Shown in pieces: positions 4,397 through 14,570 of a stretch of DNA of 33,734 nucleotides. The translations under genes were made by a program, and so were the position numbers. The first letter of the stretch is position 1; each line of letters starts with the position of its first letter. The stretch comes from Microcaldota archaeon (lineage in GTDB: Archaea; Micrarchaeota; Micrarchaeia; Micrarchaeales; CABMGC01), in assembly GCA_028866785.1 (NCBI GenBank), contig JAGWHN010000007.1:5230-38963 (forward strand). Direction: 5' to 3'. The notes under the pieces are model-generated. The model saw only the letters and a program-made list of their open reading frames with translations. It searched no databases and was not told where the DNA came from.

Positions 4397-6310
4397 ATGG
4401 TAGAGACGCAGGACGAGTATAACGCATCAAAGATTGTGGTACTTGAAGGAGTCCAGGGAATCAGGAAAAGGCCGGCAATGTACATCGGATCAACAGGGCC
4501 TGGAGGTGTAGTCCACCTGCTCTACGAAGCGCTTGACAACGCTGTGGACGAGGCGATGGCGGGCCACTGCAACACGATAAAGATTACGCTTAGCACTGAC
4601 GGGACAGGGGAGATCGCAGAGCTCTCCGACAACGGAAGGGGAATCCCGATTGACATAATGCCAAAGTACAACAAGCCCGCTCTTGAGGTCATAATGACCT
4701 CTCTTCACTCTGGGGGAAAGTTCAACAATGATGTTTACAAGACTGCAGGCGGTCTGCACGGCGTCGGACTTACCGTAATAAACTCTCTTTCTGAATTCAC
4801 CGAAGTTTATGTCCACAAAAACGGGAAGAAGTACCAGATGACCTTCAGCAAAGGTTATCCCACATCAGAGCTAACGCAGGTTGGCGAAACCACAGAAAGA
4901 GGAACGACAATTAGGTTCAAACCAGACCCGGAAATATTCAATGCGCCCCACTTCAACGCGGATGTGCTAAAGGACAGGCTCAGGTACACAACCTTCCTAA
5001 ATCAAGGTCTCAAGATAATTCTTGTCGATTCAAGAACCGGCACAGAAGAAGTTTCAGAGTTCTTTTCGCAAAAGGGACTTGTCGATTTTGTTGAGTATCT
5101 CAATAAGGGAGTTGAGGTAATCACAGCCCCTATTCATTTCAAGAAGGAATCCGAAGGGATAACGGTTGAGATTGCCCTTCAGTACAACAAGGAGTATGAC
5201 GAGAAGATAGAGTCGTTCGTAAACAACATCAGGACCTCTGAAGGCGGAACCCACGTCATAGGTTTCCGTTCCGCGTTCTCAAGGGTCATAACAAATTACA
5301 TTGCAAAGAACGGAAGGGCCGACCAAAAGGAGATAAAGGTCGGAGGGGATGACGTCCGAGAAGGTCTTACAGGAATCATAAACGTCCTGATGCCTAATCC
5401 TGAGTTTGAGGGGCAGACAAAGGAGAAGCTCGGCAACACGCAAGTGAAGAGCCTTGTTGAAAACGTTGTCTACGCACAGATCTCAAGGTATCTTGAGGAG
5501 CATCCTGCGGAGGCGCGAATAATAGTCGAGAAGGTGATCAACGCCGCAATGGCGCGTGAAGCGTCAAGGCGCGCAAGGGAGCTTGTCAGAAAGAGGAGCA
5601 TATTCGAGAGCTCTGTGCTTCCGGGAAAGCTTGCGGACTGCCAAGAATCCGATCCCGAGAAGGCGGAGATATTCATAGTTGAGGGTGAGAGCGCAGGAGG
5701 CTCTAGCAAGCAGGGCAGGGACAAGAAGTTCCAGGCAATCCTTCCGCTAAAGGGAAAGATACTCAATGTAGAGAAGGCGAGCGTTGACAAGATATTTGAC
5801 AACGCAGAAATCCACGCAATGGTCGCCGCGTTCGGAACAGGGATAAAAGAGACGTTCAATCCAGACAAGATAAGATACAAGAAAATAGTTTTGATGAGCG
5901 ACGCCGACGTTGACGGAAGCCACATTAGGACTCTGATACTGACATTCCTCTACAGGTATCTCAAGCCGTTAATCGAGAAGGGATATGTCTACATCGCGCA
6001 GCCTCCGCTCTACAAGGTGACAAAGGGCCGAGAATCCTCATACTGCTACAGTGACGAGGAGCTTGAGGCGAAGATGAAGAATTACGATGGAAAGGCAGGA
6101 GTGCAGAGGTACAAGGGTCTTGGAGAGATGAACCCTGAGCAGCTCTGGGAGACCACAATGAACCCCGACAACAGGGTGCTAAAGAGGATCAACATACTTG
6201 ACGGAGCAAAAGCAGATGAGCTCTTCACAATACTGATGGGAGTGGATGTCGCAAGGAGAAGGAAGTTCCTTGAGGAGCACTCCGCGGAGGTAAAGTTCCT
6301 GGACGTATGA
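4397..6310 (+). CDS. gyrB: DNA gyrase subunit B
   Basis: A 637-residue protein from ATG 4397, normal for archaeal GyrB. The GHKL ATPase domain has YEALDNAVDEAM (catalytic Glu44, Mg-binding Asn48), DNGRGIP and GGLHGVGLTVINSLS. The transducer segment contains RTSEGGTHVIGF. The TOPRIM domain has VEGESAGGSSKQGRDKK, LPLKGKILNVEKA and SDADVDGSHIRTL, with the acidic Mg-binding residues in place. The C-terminus has QRYKGLGEMNPEQLWETTMN. With GyrA it forms the tetramer that introduces negative supercoils using ATP. The gene is followed after 9 bases by gyrA. Archaeal gyrases are regarded as ancient acquisitions from bacteria; a histone gene (32384) lies in the same window, so DNA is both wrapped and underwound. 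Confidence 0.98.
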   Translation: MVETQDEYNASKIVVLEGVQGIRKRPAMYIGSTGPGGVVHLLYEALDNAVDEAMAGHCNTIKITLSTDGTGEIAELSDNGRGIPIDIMPKYNKPALEVIMTSLHSGGKFNNDVYKTAGGLHGVGLTVINSLSEFTEVYVHKNGKKYQMTFSKGYPTSELTQVGETTERGTTIRFKPDPEIFNAPHFNADVLKDRLRYTTFLNQGLKIILVDSRTGTEEVSEFFSQKGLVDFVEYLNKGVEVITAPIHFKKESEGITVEIALQYNKEYDEKIESFVNNIRTSEGGTHVIGFRSAFSRVITNYIAKNGRADQKEIKVGGDDVREGLTGIINVLMPNPEFEGQTKEKLGNTQVKSLVENVVYAQISRYLEEHPAEARIIVEKVINAAMAREASRRARELVRKRSIFESSVLPGKLADCQESDPEKAEIFIVEGESAGGSSKQGRDKKFQAILPLKGKILNVEKASVDKIFDNAEIHAMVAAFGTGIKETFNPDKIRYKKIVLMSDADVDGSHIRTLILTFLYRYLKPLIEKGYVYIAQPPLYKVTKGRESSYCYSDEELEAKMKNYDGKAGVQRYKGLGEMNPEQLWETTMNPDNRVLKRINILDGAKADELFTILMGVDVARRRKFLEEHSAEVKFLDV

Positions 6311-6319
6311 GGGAGAAAA

Positions 6320-8779
6320 ATGGAAAACATAAAGAACGTCCTCCTGGAGGACGAACTTCAATCAAGCTACATTGACTACGCGATGAGCGTCATCATTGGA
6401 AGAGCCATCCCTGACGTCAGAGACGGCCTCAAGCCGGTCAACAGGAGAATACTCTATGCCATGTACAACATCAACAATGTCCACAACCAGCCCACAAAGA
6501 AGTCCGCAAGGGTTGTGGGAGACGTAATCGGTAAATACCACCCTCACGGAGATTCTGCCGTATACGAATCGCTTGTCCGAATGGCGCAGGACTTCTCAAT
6601 GAACCACACATTCGTTGAGGGACAAGGAAACTTTGGTTCGGTTGATGGGGACCCTCCAGCAGCAATGAGGTACACCGAAGTCAGGCTCACCAAGCTTGCG
6701 GAAGGAATGATCGACGACCTTGAGAGAAAGACCGTCGACATGATTCCAAATTACGATAATACGGAGCAGGAACCGGATGTGCTCCCTGCAAAGATTCCAA
6801 ACCTTCTGGTCAACGGAACCTACGGAATTGCAGTAGGCGTCTCGACAAGCATGCCTCCGCACAACCTGATCGAGGTTTGCGATGCGATTTCCTATGTGCT
6901 TGAAAACGAGGCTGCAACACCAAGCGACATACTAGGAATAATCAAAGGTCCGGACTTCCCGACCGGCGGAATTGCAATGATCTCCGAGAACACCTACAAC
7001 GGATACAAGTACGGGAGGGGCCAGGTAACAATAAAGGCAAAGGCAGAGATTGATTCAAAGGAGAACCAGATAATCATACACGAAATCCCATACAGCGTCA
7101 ACAAATCCGCGCTAATCCAAAATATCGCAGAGCTTGTTAAGGAAAAGAGAATCGTCGGAATCACAGACATTCGCGATGAGAGCGATACCGAAATCCGAGT
7201 TGTAATCGAACTTAGGGGAGACGTTCAGCCTGAGGTCATTCTCAACTCGCTCTACAAGCACACGCAGCTTGAGACCACATTCCCTATAATCAACCTTGCA
7301 ATCCTCGGAAAGAAGCTCAAGAACTTCAACATCCTTGAGCTCCTTGTAGCATTCATCAACCACAGAAGGGAAATCATAACAAGGAGAAGCACGTTCGAGC
7401 TCAATGTCGCAAAGGATAGGATACACATCGTTGACGGACTGCTCGTTGCGATTGCAAACATCGACCAGATGGTGAAACAAATTAAGGAGAGCAAGGAGCT
7501 CGCCTCCGCGCGCGCGATGCTGATGAAGGCATACGAGCTCTCCGAGAAGCAGGCGAATGCGATTCTCGACATGAAGCTCAGCAAGCTCACAAACCTCGAG
7601 TTCACCTCTCTTACGGACGAGAAAGTCGAGCTCGAGGGAAAGATCTCATACTACTCCGGCCTTCTTGCAGACCCGAAGAAGATCGATGCGATAATCAAGA
7701 CGGAGACCCTTGAAGTAAAGAAGGAGTATGGAAGACCGAGAAAGACCGAGCTAATGCAGGATGACGGCTCATCGGACAGGACAGAGGAGGACCTTATCGC
7801 CGATGATAGAATCAGCGTGATCTTCACCAATGTCGGATACGTAAAGAGAATGAACCTCACCACCTACAAGGAGCAGGCAAGGGGCGGAAGGGGAGTCATT
7901 GCAATCAACCTCAAGGACGGCGACTTTGTCAAGCAGATAATCTCATGCAAGGCGAAGGATTACCTGATTTGCATTTCAGACAAGGGAAGGGCATACTGGC
8001 TCAAGGCTTACCGCGTCCCTGAATCGAGCAGGTATGCGGAAGGGAAGGCGATTGTCAACCTGCTCAACCTCAAGGACGAGAAGATTGTCACGATAATGAG
8101 CATCAAGAACTTCGAGGACTCAAAGATAATGTTCCTGACCTCCCACGGCCTGATCAAGAAGATTAGCGCCAGGCTCTTTGCAAGGCCAAGGATAACGGGA
8201 GTCAGGGCAATAACGCTAAACGAGGGCGACACGATTGCGGATGCGGCAATCTACACGCACGAGAAGTACATCATGATTGCGACAAAGAAGGGCAAGTCCA
8301 TCAAGTTCGATGACGCGGACGTGAGGACCCTTGGAAGGGCCGCGATGGGGGTGCGCGGAATAAGGCTTGCGCCTGACGATGTTCCAAACAACATAATCCC
8401 TGTGGAGGAGACGGGATACCTTCTCACCGTCACCGAGCACGGATACGGGAAGCTCACCGAGATCAGCAAGTACCGCGACCAGAACAGGAGCGGAAGCGGA
8501 ATAATCAACCTCAAGGTCTCACCAAAGACAGGAGATGTGGCAAAGTCTGTATTCGTCCACGGAAAGTCGAAGGTGCTTATCATTAACTCTAAGGGAGTTA
8601 CGATCAAGTTTGAGGTTGACGAGATAAGAATAACCGGGCGAGCAGCATCCGGAGTGAGGCTCATGAAGGTTGAGTCATCCGCAAAGGTGGTCGATGCAAG
8701 AGTCCTTGACAGCTCCGAAGTCGTTGATGCGCCGTCGCTTCCGCCGCAGCCGACAAGCGATCCCGAGCCGGCAGCCTAG
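6320..8779 (+). CDS. gyrA: DNA gyrase subunit A
   Basis: An 819-residue protein. The winged-helix/breakage-reunion domain has [20 protein letters not shown], the quinolone-determining segment [12 protein letters not shown] (Ser79 and Glu83 at the two classic resistance positions) and AAMRYTE with the DNA-linking Tyr118. The C-terminal half is a six-bladed beta-pinwheel; its GyrA box reads [10 protein letters not shown] (about residue 519), close to the consensus QRRGGRG, supporting true gyrase rather than topoisomerase IV. A short Pro/acidic tail ends the protein. It begins 9 bases after gyrB with a GAGGGA ribosome-binding sequence across the gap. Its last four bases overlap the convergent helicase gene. 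Confidence 0.98.
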   Translation: MENIKNVLLEDELQSSYIDYAMSVIIGRAIPDVRDGLKPVNRRILYAMYNINNVHNQPTKKSARVVGDVIGKYHPHGDSAVYESLVRMAQDFSMNHTFVEGQGNFGSVDGDPPAAMRYTEVRLTKLAEGMIDDLERKTVDMIPNYDNTEQEPDVLPAKIPNLLVNGTYGIAVGVSTSMPPHNLIEVCDAISYVLENEAATPSDILGIIKGPDFPTGGIAMISENTYNGYKYGRGQVTIKAKAEIDSKENQIIIHEIPYSVNKSALIQNIAELVKEKRIVGITDIRDESDTEIRVVIELRGDVQPEVILNSLYKHTQLETTFPIINLAILGKKLKNFNILELLVAFINHRREIITRRSTFELNVAKDRIHIVDGLLVAIANIDQMVKQIKESKELASARAMLMKAYELSEKQANAILDMKLSKLTNLEFTSLTDEKVELEGKISYYSGLLADPKKIDAIIKTETLEVKKEYGRPRKTELMQDDGSSDRTEEDLIADDRISVIFTNVGYVKRMNLTTYKEQARGGRGVIAINLKDGDFVKQIISCKAKDYLICISDKGRAYWLKAYRVPESSRYAEGKAIVNLLNLKDEKIVTIMSIKNFEDSKIMFLTSHGLIKKISARLFARPRITGVRAITLNEGDTIADAAIYTHEKYIMIATKKGKSIKFDDADVRTLGRAAMGVRGIRLAPDDVPNNIIPVEETGYLLTVTEHGYGKLTEISKYRDQNRSGSGIINLKVSPKTGDVAKSVFVHGKSKVLIINSKGVTIKFEVDEIRITGRAASGVRLMKVESSAKVVDARVLDSSEVVDAPSLPPQPTSDPEPAA

Positions 8780-11562
8780 CGCCCGGCCCAGTACTTCTTG
8801 TTCTTCACAAACTGCTTTTGCGCACTGATCAAATCGATTAGCAGCAGCTTTGGCTCCTTTCTTAGCATTCTTAGGACTCGTGCGGCCGTCTTCAATCCGA
8901 CTCCATACGTTGCAAGCGCCATAAGCGCCCTAAGGCCGTACGCTTCAACAAGGCTTGCGCTCACAAGCGCGTTTGCAAGCGTTTCCCTTTCGGATTTCTT
9001 GAGCCTCTCTTCCTTCACCCTTTTCAAAATGACCTCCTCATACTCTTTTGAGTAGACCGCAACCATCGGGCTCTTACATAAGATGCACAGTATCTTCTCC
9101 CCCTCCTTGATGTCGGAGAGCTTTTTCTTGAACCTAAAGCCGCAGAAAGTGCAGATCAGCTCCGCGCTCTTTCTCATGATCCCTTCGGTGAACTGCTCTA
9201 GCTCTTCGCTGCTTGGGACCAGCGGATTGAGGAGCTCCCTGTAGAAGTATGCGGACTTTAGCATCTCACCTGCAATCGCGGAGCCGTAGCTCTTGTAGAC
9301 AAACACCTTAGTCTCCTTGCTCCTGAGCCTTCGCTGCAGGTCCATCACGCCTTCCACATCAAAGCTGTTGTGCACAAGGTCCCTCACCGCCTCATCAAAG
9401 ATGGGGGAGCCCTTGTAGAAGCTCATCAGCTTCATGGCGACGCTTCTTGTGACTGTCGCCTTCTTCTCGATTACCCCAAAGAGCTTTGCAACTTGGATGA
9501 ACTTGTAGCGGAACATGTCAAAGTTTGCGACAAACTCGTTGCTCCTGACCAATTTTTCAACCCCATATTCCCCAAACGCCTCAAAAATCTTTTTCAGGTC
9601 GGGGATCCTGTGCGCTCCCTCATATTCGACTATTATTGCATATGGCGTTGCACGCGTTCTCACAAGCTTGCCCACGCTTGCCGAGATCAGGCTTCCAATT
9701 ATTTTTGCAAGAAGCTCATTTGCCTGCTTGCCAAGAGCCGTATACATTATCGCCCTCTCATCTGTCTCCTCGATGTATAGCGCGCCCGCCTCAATCGGAA
9801 ATGATTTGTCCTGCTCGTCGATCGCCTCGATCACAGTATTGTACGCAGCCGTCCCAAGCGCCTCCTTTAACTCGGAGGTCTTCTTCTTGTCAAAATATCC
9901 GAACGCCCTTGTGGCCACGTGATATGATACCGGAATATCCTCCCCTTCCCAGTCTGGTATCGCTCCGTCAACTTCCACGCTCGGCTCAACGAAGATTGTG
10001 GATTCCTCGACGCTTATCACCCTCCAGACAAGCCCCTTTGTGACGAACGTGACTCCCTCCTCGACATTGTTGTAGACAAAGTTCTCATCAAGATATGAGA
10101 TTACCTTGTTGCTTGAGACATTCTTGACCACAAACTTTGTCGCGTCAGGTATAACGCTTATTTTTTCGTAAAGATACCTTCTGCTTCTTCTTCCGAGCGA
10201 AAGCTTTCCGCCCTGCTCCCTGACCAGCCCCTGCTCCTGCGCAAATGCTACAAGCGAGTCAAACCTCCCCCTTTCGAGCTTTGAGTAGCATGAGCTTCGC
10301 CTGACAAGATTGTATGCGAACTGGGCATCAAACTCCTTGTACTCAAGCGCAATCGCCGCGATTTGGTTTAGCAGGACGTCAAGAGCGTTCTCCTGAATTG
10401 TCCTCTTCTCCAGCCTCCCCTCCTTGCTCAGCGCGACAATCGCCGCAGATTCTATCGCGTCAATCACGCTTGCAACAATTATCCTTCCGTTTGAGACTCC
10501 GCCTTCCGTGTGCCCGCTTCTGCCCATTCTCTGGACAAGCCTTGTTACCTGCCTTGGCGATCCGTACTGTATGACTAGGTTTATTTTTCCAATGTCGATC
10601 CCAAGTTCAAGGGAACTAGTTGCGATTATGCTCTTTACTTTCCCCTCCTTAAACGAATTTTCCGTCTCTATCCTCTCCTCCTTGTCAAGCGAGCTGTGGT
10701 GCACCCCGATACCGCCAAAGTTTGAGATCGTGTTGAAGTAGAGCAGCTTGTTTCCAAGGGACTCCACAACTTGCCTGGTGTTTGCAAAGATGAGCGCCGC
10801 CTCGGACTTCTTTATCTGGGAGGCGATGTACTCTATTCTTGCAAGCGCCTGCCTGTCAAGGTTGAATCTCTCCACAAACGCGCTATGTTCCTCCTTTGGG
10901 TGCTTTGGCATCTCGATCTCAATTGAGAAATTCTTAATTCTCTTAACCTCGACTATGCTCACCGGTCTTGCGGCGCACAAAAAGAATGCCGCGCTGTTTA
11001 TGTCCCCGATCGTCGCGCTGATCCCGACCCTCTGAAAATCTTTTGAGATCTCAACCAGCCTCTCAAGCGCAATTGCAAATTGAGCTCCCCTCTTGTTGTA
11101 GTAAAGTTCGTGGAGTTCATCGACAATCACGCAGTCAAGGTGCTTTAGCGCCCTGTAGAGGTTCTTTGTCATTAGCAGGCTCTGCACGGTTTCGGGCGTC
11201 GTTATCAAAATGTCTGGCGGATTGTTTGATTGCTTGGTTCTCTGCGCCTGTGTCGTGTCCCCGTGCCTTACCTCGATTCGTATCCCGACCCTGTCGCAGA
11301 GCTTCTTTAGCCTCTTGAATAGGTCCCTGTTCAGCGCCCTGAGCGGAGTGACATAAAGCGCGCTCACTCCCTGCCTCTCCTTGTTTTCGCTGATGCGCTT
11401 TAGGATTGGTAGTATTGCAGCCTCGGTCTTTCCGCTTCCCGGCGATGCTGTGATGATCGCATTCTCGCCGCGCTCAACTACAGGGAATGCAAGTTCCTGG
11501 ATGTCGGTGAGCTTTCCGAACTCCTCAAGGAATGCAGAGTAGACTTCATCCAAGGCCACCAC
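8776..11562 (-). CDS. Lhr-type superfamily 2 helicase with C-terminal zinc ribbon
   Basis: A 928-residue protein. Residues 15-190 are the first RecA domain: Q-motif region, Walker [31 protein letters not shown] and a DELHEL Walker B. The second RecA domain includes [20 protein letters not shown] and [12 protein letters not shown]. Winged-helix and Lhr-core-like regions follow. Near residues 803-827 there is a C-x2-C...C-x2-C zinc ribbon ([17 protein letters not shown]), and the final 100 residues look like a helix-hairpin-type DNA-binding module. Lhr proteins are ATP-dependent 3'-5' helicases tied to repair. The GTG start overlaps the previous gene's TAG by one base, so the two are probably translationally coupled. 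It could also be classed within the broader Hel308/ASH-like group, but the motifs fit Lhr better. Confidence 0.85.
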   Translation of the reverse strand: MVALDEVYSAFLEEFGKLTDIQELAFPVVERGENAIITASPGSGKTEAAILPILKRISENKERQGVSALYVTPLRALNRDLFKRLKKLCDRVGIRIEVRHGDTTQAQRTKQSNNPPDILITTPETVQSLLMTKNLYRALKHLDCVIVDELHELYYNKRGAQFAIALERLVEISKDFQRVGISATIGDINSAAFFLCAARPVSIVEVKRIKNFSIEIEMPKHPKEEHSAFVERFNLDRQALARIEYIASQIKKSEAALIFANTRQVVESLGNKLLYFNTISNFGGIGVHHSSLDKEERIETENSFKEGKVKSIIATSSLELGIDIGKINLVIQYGSPRQVTRLVQRMGRSGHTEGGVSNGRIIVASVIDAIESAAIVALSKEGRLEKRTIQENALDVLLNQIAAIALEYKEFDAQFAYNLVRRSSCYSKLERGRFDSLVAFAQEQGLVREQGGKLSLGRRSRRYLYEKISVIPDATKFVVKNVSSNKVISYLDENFVYNNVEEGVTFVTKGLVWRVISVEESTIFVEPSVEVDGAIPDWEGEDIPVSYHVATRAFGYFDKKKTSELKEALGTAAYNTVIEAIDEQDKSFPIEAGALYIEETDERAIMYTALGKQANELLAKIIGSLISASVGKLVRTRATPYAIIVEYEGAHRIPDLKKIFEAFGEYGVEKLVRSNEFVANFDMFRYKFIQVAKLFGVIEKKATVTRSVAMKLMSFYKGSPIFDEAVRDLVHNSFDVEGVMDLQRRLRSKETKVFVYKSYGSAIAGEMLKSAYFYRELLNPLVPSSEELEQFTEGIMRKSAELICTFCGFRFKKKLSDIKEGEKILCILCKSPMVAVYSKEYEEVILKRVKEERLKKSERETLANALVSASLVEAYGLRALMALATYGVGLKTAARVLRMLRKEPKLLLIDLISAQKQFVKNKKYWAGR

Positions 11563-13205
11563 TAGGAGGAGAGGATATTGATTGTCGCATTACCCGCGAC
11601 TGAGCCTGTTGCTCCGCCTGAAGTGTAGTTTAGTAGGAGCTTTAGCGTCAGCTTTAGTGGAACCCCTGTTATCGGTCTCCCAAGACTGTAACAAGTCGCT
11701 CCAATCGTGTTTGACGAATGCGCCGCGACGGTTGCGTTCACCGAGGTCCTAAATCCGGAGCCCGTCTCATAGCATCCAAGCGCGTTTATCTGCGCGCTCT
11801 GGTTCATCGTGTTTGTGATGTTGAGCCTGATGGTTCCGTTAAGGAAGGTCGGGTTTGAGCAGGTGAAGGAGCTGTTGAAGCCGCAGCTGCTCGTGAATCC
11901 GCTGCTGAAATTTCCTGGCGCCCCTGAAAGGTTTAGCGCCTTTATCGATGCAATTGCAAATGGGATGGACGCGTAAACCGCAGAGCTATTGACAAGCGAG
12001 AAGACGCTTGCATTCACCTTGCCTATCTGGGCCATCGTCTTGATTAGCGCAAATCCGCTTATCGCTCCAGAAGGAGGAAGCAGATAGACGCTGCAGAATG
12101 TTGTTCCGTTTGCGGTGCTCACTATTCCGTAGCACTTTGCGCTTGATGAGCCGTTTAGCGTTATCTTAGGCACCACGAAAGCGGATCCTGCAACCGATAG
12201 CTCGCCATAGCTCGAGGCCCCGCCGTTTATTCCGCTGTAGTTTCCAAGCAGCGTTGTGTTAACCTCTGTGTTGTTTATCATCCTGTTGTAAACTGTCGCA
12301 TTTATGATTACTGGAGACGAGTTTAGGGTCTTGATTGTCCCGTTGTATATTCCAAGGCAAGACGCGCTTGAGTTGCCGTATGCTACGCTCTTTATCCACC
12401 CGGACTCATACCAGCTGCAAAGGCTAGTTGAGTTGCTTATCCTCACGAATGTGACCGTGTTGCCTGCAATCGTGTAGTTTGTCACGTGGTATCCCGCCCC
12501 CACGGCCGCTGTTCCGATTATGCTCGGCTTCAGGTATCCCCTAATCCAAACAGAGTACGCATAAGTGCCGTTTGAGTATGTCGCCCTTGCGCTTGAGACA
12601 TTTCTTACATATGTCTGGGTGAGGTTTAGCACCGAAAGAATTATTTTGTCCTGCGGGCTCGTTGATGAGAACATGTTTATGCCATAGCTTGAGTAGAGGA
12701 AGCTTGATGCCAGGAATCCGCCCCTTCCGAGGTTCATCTGATTGTAGCTTGAGACATTTCCCTTTGGCAGAAGTGTGTAGATTCGGGGTGAAGAGAAGTT
12801 TGCGATGACAACCGTTGTCGTGTTCTCGGCTCCGTTCCTGTTCTGGACATTGTACACCTTTGCCGGGTCCGCAACCACCGTGATGTTGTATGTGCCTGAG
12901 CTAACAGGGGTGAAGTTGTACTGGATGCTGACGCTCTTCCCAACCGGGATCGTGAGCTGGTACGCCTGCTGCTGGTTCCCGTTTGAGAGCACGCTAAAGA
13001 CAAGGCTCGAGATTGCGCTGCTGCCCGTATTTGTAACTGTTATCGGAAGCACCACGTTTTGATACGGGTAGATTGTGTTTACTGCCTGAGGATTCGCAAG
13101 GGAGATAGACATCGCAATCGTCTGCGTGCTATACAGCCTGATGTAGAGCGAAACTACCACTATCACGATTACCAATAATGCCCAAAAAATCCATTCCCTA
13201 TTCAT
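11562..13205 (-). CDS. Large membrane-anchored cell-surface protein
   Basis: A 547-residue protein. Residues about 6-26 (FWALLVIVIVVVSLYIRLY) form a single N-terminal membrane anchor or uncleaved signal. The next 110 residues look like an immunoglobulin-like or CARDB-type beta-sandwich (VVLPITVTNTGSSAISSLVF, then GTYNITVVADP). The remainder is rich in Ser, Thr, Asn and Gly, with very many N-x-S/T sites suggesting N-glycosylation outside the cell, and a few Cys pairs. I do not recognise a specific family. The gene follows the winged-helix gene after 4 bases and overlaps the helicase start, an unusual operon mixture. The likely role is in the envelope or adhesion, but this is inference from composition and topology only. 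Confidence 0.7.
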   Translation of the reverse strand: MNREWIFWALLVIVIVVVSLYIRLYSTQTIAMSISLANPQAVNTIYPYQNVVLPITVTNTGSSAISSLVFSVLSNGNQQQAYQLTIPVGKSVSIQYNFTPVSSGTYNITVVADPAKVYNVQNRNGAENTTTVVIANFSSPRIYTLLPKGNVSSYNQMNLGRGGFLASSFLYSSYGINMFSSTSPQDKIILSVLNLTQTYVRNVSSARATYSNGTYAYSVWIRGYLKPSIIGTAAVGAGYHVTNYTIAGNTVTFVRISNSTSLCSWYESGWIKSVAYGNSSASCLGIYNGTIKTLNSSPVIINATVYNRMINNTEVNTTLLGNYSGINGGASSYGELSVAGSAFVVPKITLNGSSSAKCYGIVSTANGTTFCSVYLLPPSGAISGFALIKTMAQIGKVNASVFSLVNSSAVYASIPFAIASIKALNLSGAPGNFSSGFTSSCGFNSSFTCSNPTFLNGTIRLNITNTMNQSAQINALGCYETGSGFRTSVNATVAAHSSNTIGATCYSLGRPITGVPLKLTLKLLLNYTSGGATGSVAGNATINILSS

Positions 13206-13209
13206 ATGA

Positions 13210-13674
13210 TCACTGTTGCTTGTTTTTCAGTTCCCTTATTGCGTCCCCAATCTTGGTTGCGATCTGCTTATGCTCCTCCTCAAAGAGCTTTGCGGCCCAG
13301 ACGGTCGCGTCAAAGCGGTCTCCAAAGCTTGGGGGCCTGAAGTAAAATTTCCCCTTGCTGTTTTCGATTAGGCCCATGTTCTTCAATTTGAGAAGATGGT
13401 ACCTGAGGGTCTTCTCATTCATCGATTCCCAATTATCATTAATATACTTTTCCAGGTCCGCGTAGTTCGGGTCGATTCCCCTGACAAACTGGAAGTTTAT
13501 CATCGCGTCAAGAACCGCGACCGCGCTCAGCCTTGACTCCCCAGGGTTTATCACGCCTAAAGAGAGCGCAAGCCACCTCGCAATCGATCTGCGGGTTTCA
13601 AGCACCTCGTTGGTCATCCTAAGGTTCCTGAGCATTATCTCAGATTCTATGAGCGAGGCCTCGTTTAGCTCCAT
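13210..13674 (-). CDS. Winged-helix DNA-binding protein, putative regulator
   Basis: A 154-residue protein with no cysteine cluster, signal or membrane segment. The centre (LEKYINDNWESMNEKTLRYH, then LLKLKNMGLIENSKGKFYFR) is a clear winged helix: a recognition helix followed by a beta wing ending in KGKFYFRPP. The N-terminal half (MLRNLRMTNEVLETRRSIAR) is helical and may form a dimer interface; the C-terminus is a charged helix. It heads a three-gene run with the surface protein and Lhr helicase. Its promoter shares an AT-rich element with the divergent gene at 13764, so it may regulate both. GTGA six bases before the ATG is a plausible ribosome-binding site. The family name is not known to me. 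Confidence 0.65.
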   Translation of the reverse strand: MELNEASLIESEIMLRNLRMTNEVLETRRSIARWLALSLGVINPGESRLSAVAVLDAMINFQFVRGIDPNYADLEKYINDNWESMNEKTLRYHLLKLKNMGLIENSKGKFYFRPPSFGDRFDATVWAAKLFEEEHKQIATKIGDAIRELKNKQQ

Positions 13675-13704
13675 TAATTCACGCGATAATACCTCTATCC
13701 TTGT

Positions 13705-13717
13705 AAATTATATAAAT
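13705..13717. promoter_or_regulatory. Shared, nearly symmetrical TATA element between divergent genes
   Basis: AAATTATATAAAT reads as a TATA box on both strands. Rightward, it predicts a start near 13738 and rules out the in-frame ATG at 13716, which overlaps the box. Leftward it predicts a start near 13685, 11 bases before the winged-helix ATG 13674. No second box is visible in the 89-base gap between 13674 and 13764. Confidence 0.55.
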
Positions 13718-13763
13718 GCAAAGGCTAGCAAGCTATCTTAAAGCTATTTTCCCCACTACTTCC

Positions 13764-14150
13764 ATGCCCGAGATACAAGCAAGCCTCTCCCTTGCGCCAG
13801 AGCGCATCAAGCCATTTGGATACGTAGAGCTTGACCTTAGCCTTTCGATTTCAGTAAGCGGCAGCGAGCCATACTGGGTTGAGGCGGTCTATGAAATACC
13901 CTCCCCACTTTCGCTCGCCCCGGACAAGAATCTACCGACAGCAAAGGCGCTCATCGGAATCCTCCAGTCTGGAGAGACAAGGGAAAAGAGGGTTAAGCTG
14001 TATGCCGGCAGCGAAACCTACCCCGAAATATACAAGATAAAGGTGACCCTCTACTTCTACGACAAGGACGGCGCAATCTCGGAGCGAAAGGAGTACATCA
14101 AGGAGCTGGAGTGCGCGGAAGTGAGCGCAAAAGTGGCCCAAAAGCCCTAA
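13764..14150 (+). CDS. Uncharacterised beta-rich protein
   Basis: 128 residues from ATG 13764 (MPEIQASLSLAPERIKPFGY). An ATG 48 bases upstream is in frame but sits on the TATA element, so it is rejected. The pattern of alternating strands (VELDLSLSISVSGSEPYWVE, KIKVTLYFYDKDGAISERKE) suggests a single immunoglobulin-like beta-sandwich. There is no signal peptide, no membrane segment and one cysteine near the C-terminus, so it is probably cytoplasmic or peripheral. It precedes prefoldin beta by 56 bases, but prefoldin has its own TATA box. I do not recognise a family and cannot assign a function. Confidence 0.6.
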   Translation: MPEIQASLSLAPERIKPFGYVELDLSLSISVSGSEPYWVEAVYEIPSPLSLAPDKNLPTAKALIGILQSGETREKRVKLYAGSETYPEIYKIKVTLYFYDKDGAISERKEYIKELECAEVSAKVAQKP

Positions 14151-14171
14151 TTTTTGCCCCAAAAGAAAGAC

Positions 14172-14180
14172 GTATAATAC
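14172..14180 (+). promoter_or_regulatory. TATA box for prefoldin beta transcript
   Basis: GTATAATAC lies about 30 bases before the prefoldin ATG, giving a nearly leaderless message that may continue through the DHH phosphoesterase and Mre11 genes. Confidence 0.5.
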
Positions 14181-14206
14181 TTGAAGTCTAATTAGATTGG
14201 ATTATC

Positions 14207-14566
14207 ATGGCGGAACAAGCGGCAAAGCCTTCACCACAGGACGTTGAAAAGATGCTTAGAGACTATCAGATGATCCAAGAACAGATACGTTCATTTTCAA
14301 TGCAGATGGAGCAGCTTGCAATTCAGAAAAATGAATTTGCCACTGCGAAGGAGGAGATCGAGAAGGCAACCGGAAAGGTTTACGTTACCGTCGGCGGCGT
14401 GATAGTCGAGACAAATAAGGAAGCGGCGCTCAAGAACATCGCCGAGAAAGGCGAGTCGGGCGAGGTAAGGCTTCAGTCTACAAACAAGCAGCTCAATGAG
14501 TTGAAATCTAAGGAGAAGATCCTAAGGGAAAAGATAACCCAGATTTCAAACACGATGCAGCAGTGA
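14207..14566 (+). CDS. pfdB: Prefoldin subunit beta
   Basis: A 119-residue protein. Two long coiled-coil helices (about residues 10-55 and 80-117) are joined by a beta-hairpin with the family signature ATGKVYVTVGGVIVETNKEA, a variant of the conserved KVYxxVGxILVxxxKxE hairpin that builds the hexamer platform. Prefoldin alpha2-beta4 hexamers hold unfolded proteins and pass them to the thermosome. The length is normal. It begins close to its TATA box and is followed after 4 bases by the DHH phosphoesterase. Alpha and beta subunits are similar in architecture, but the single hairpin and length point to beta. Confidence 0.93.
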   Translation: MAEQAAKPSPQDVEKMLRDYQMIQEQIRSFSMQMEQLAIQKNEFATAKEEIEKATGKVYVTVGGVIVETNKEAALKNIAEKGESGEVRLQSTNKQLNELKSKEKILREKITQISNTMQQ

Positions 14567-14570
14567 GAAA

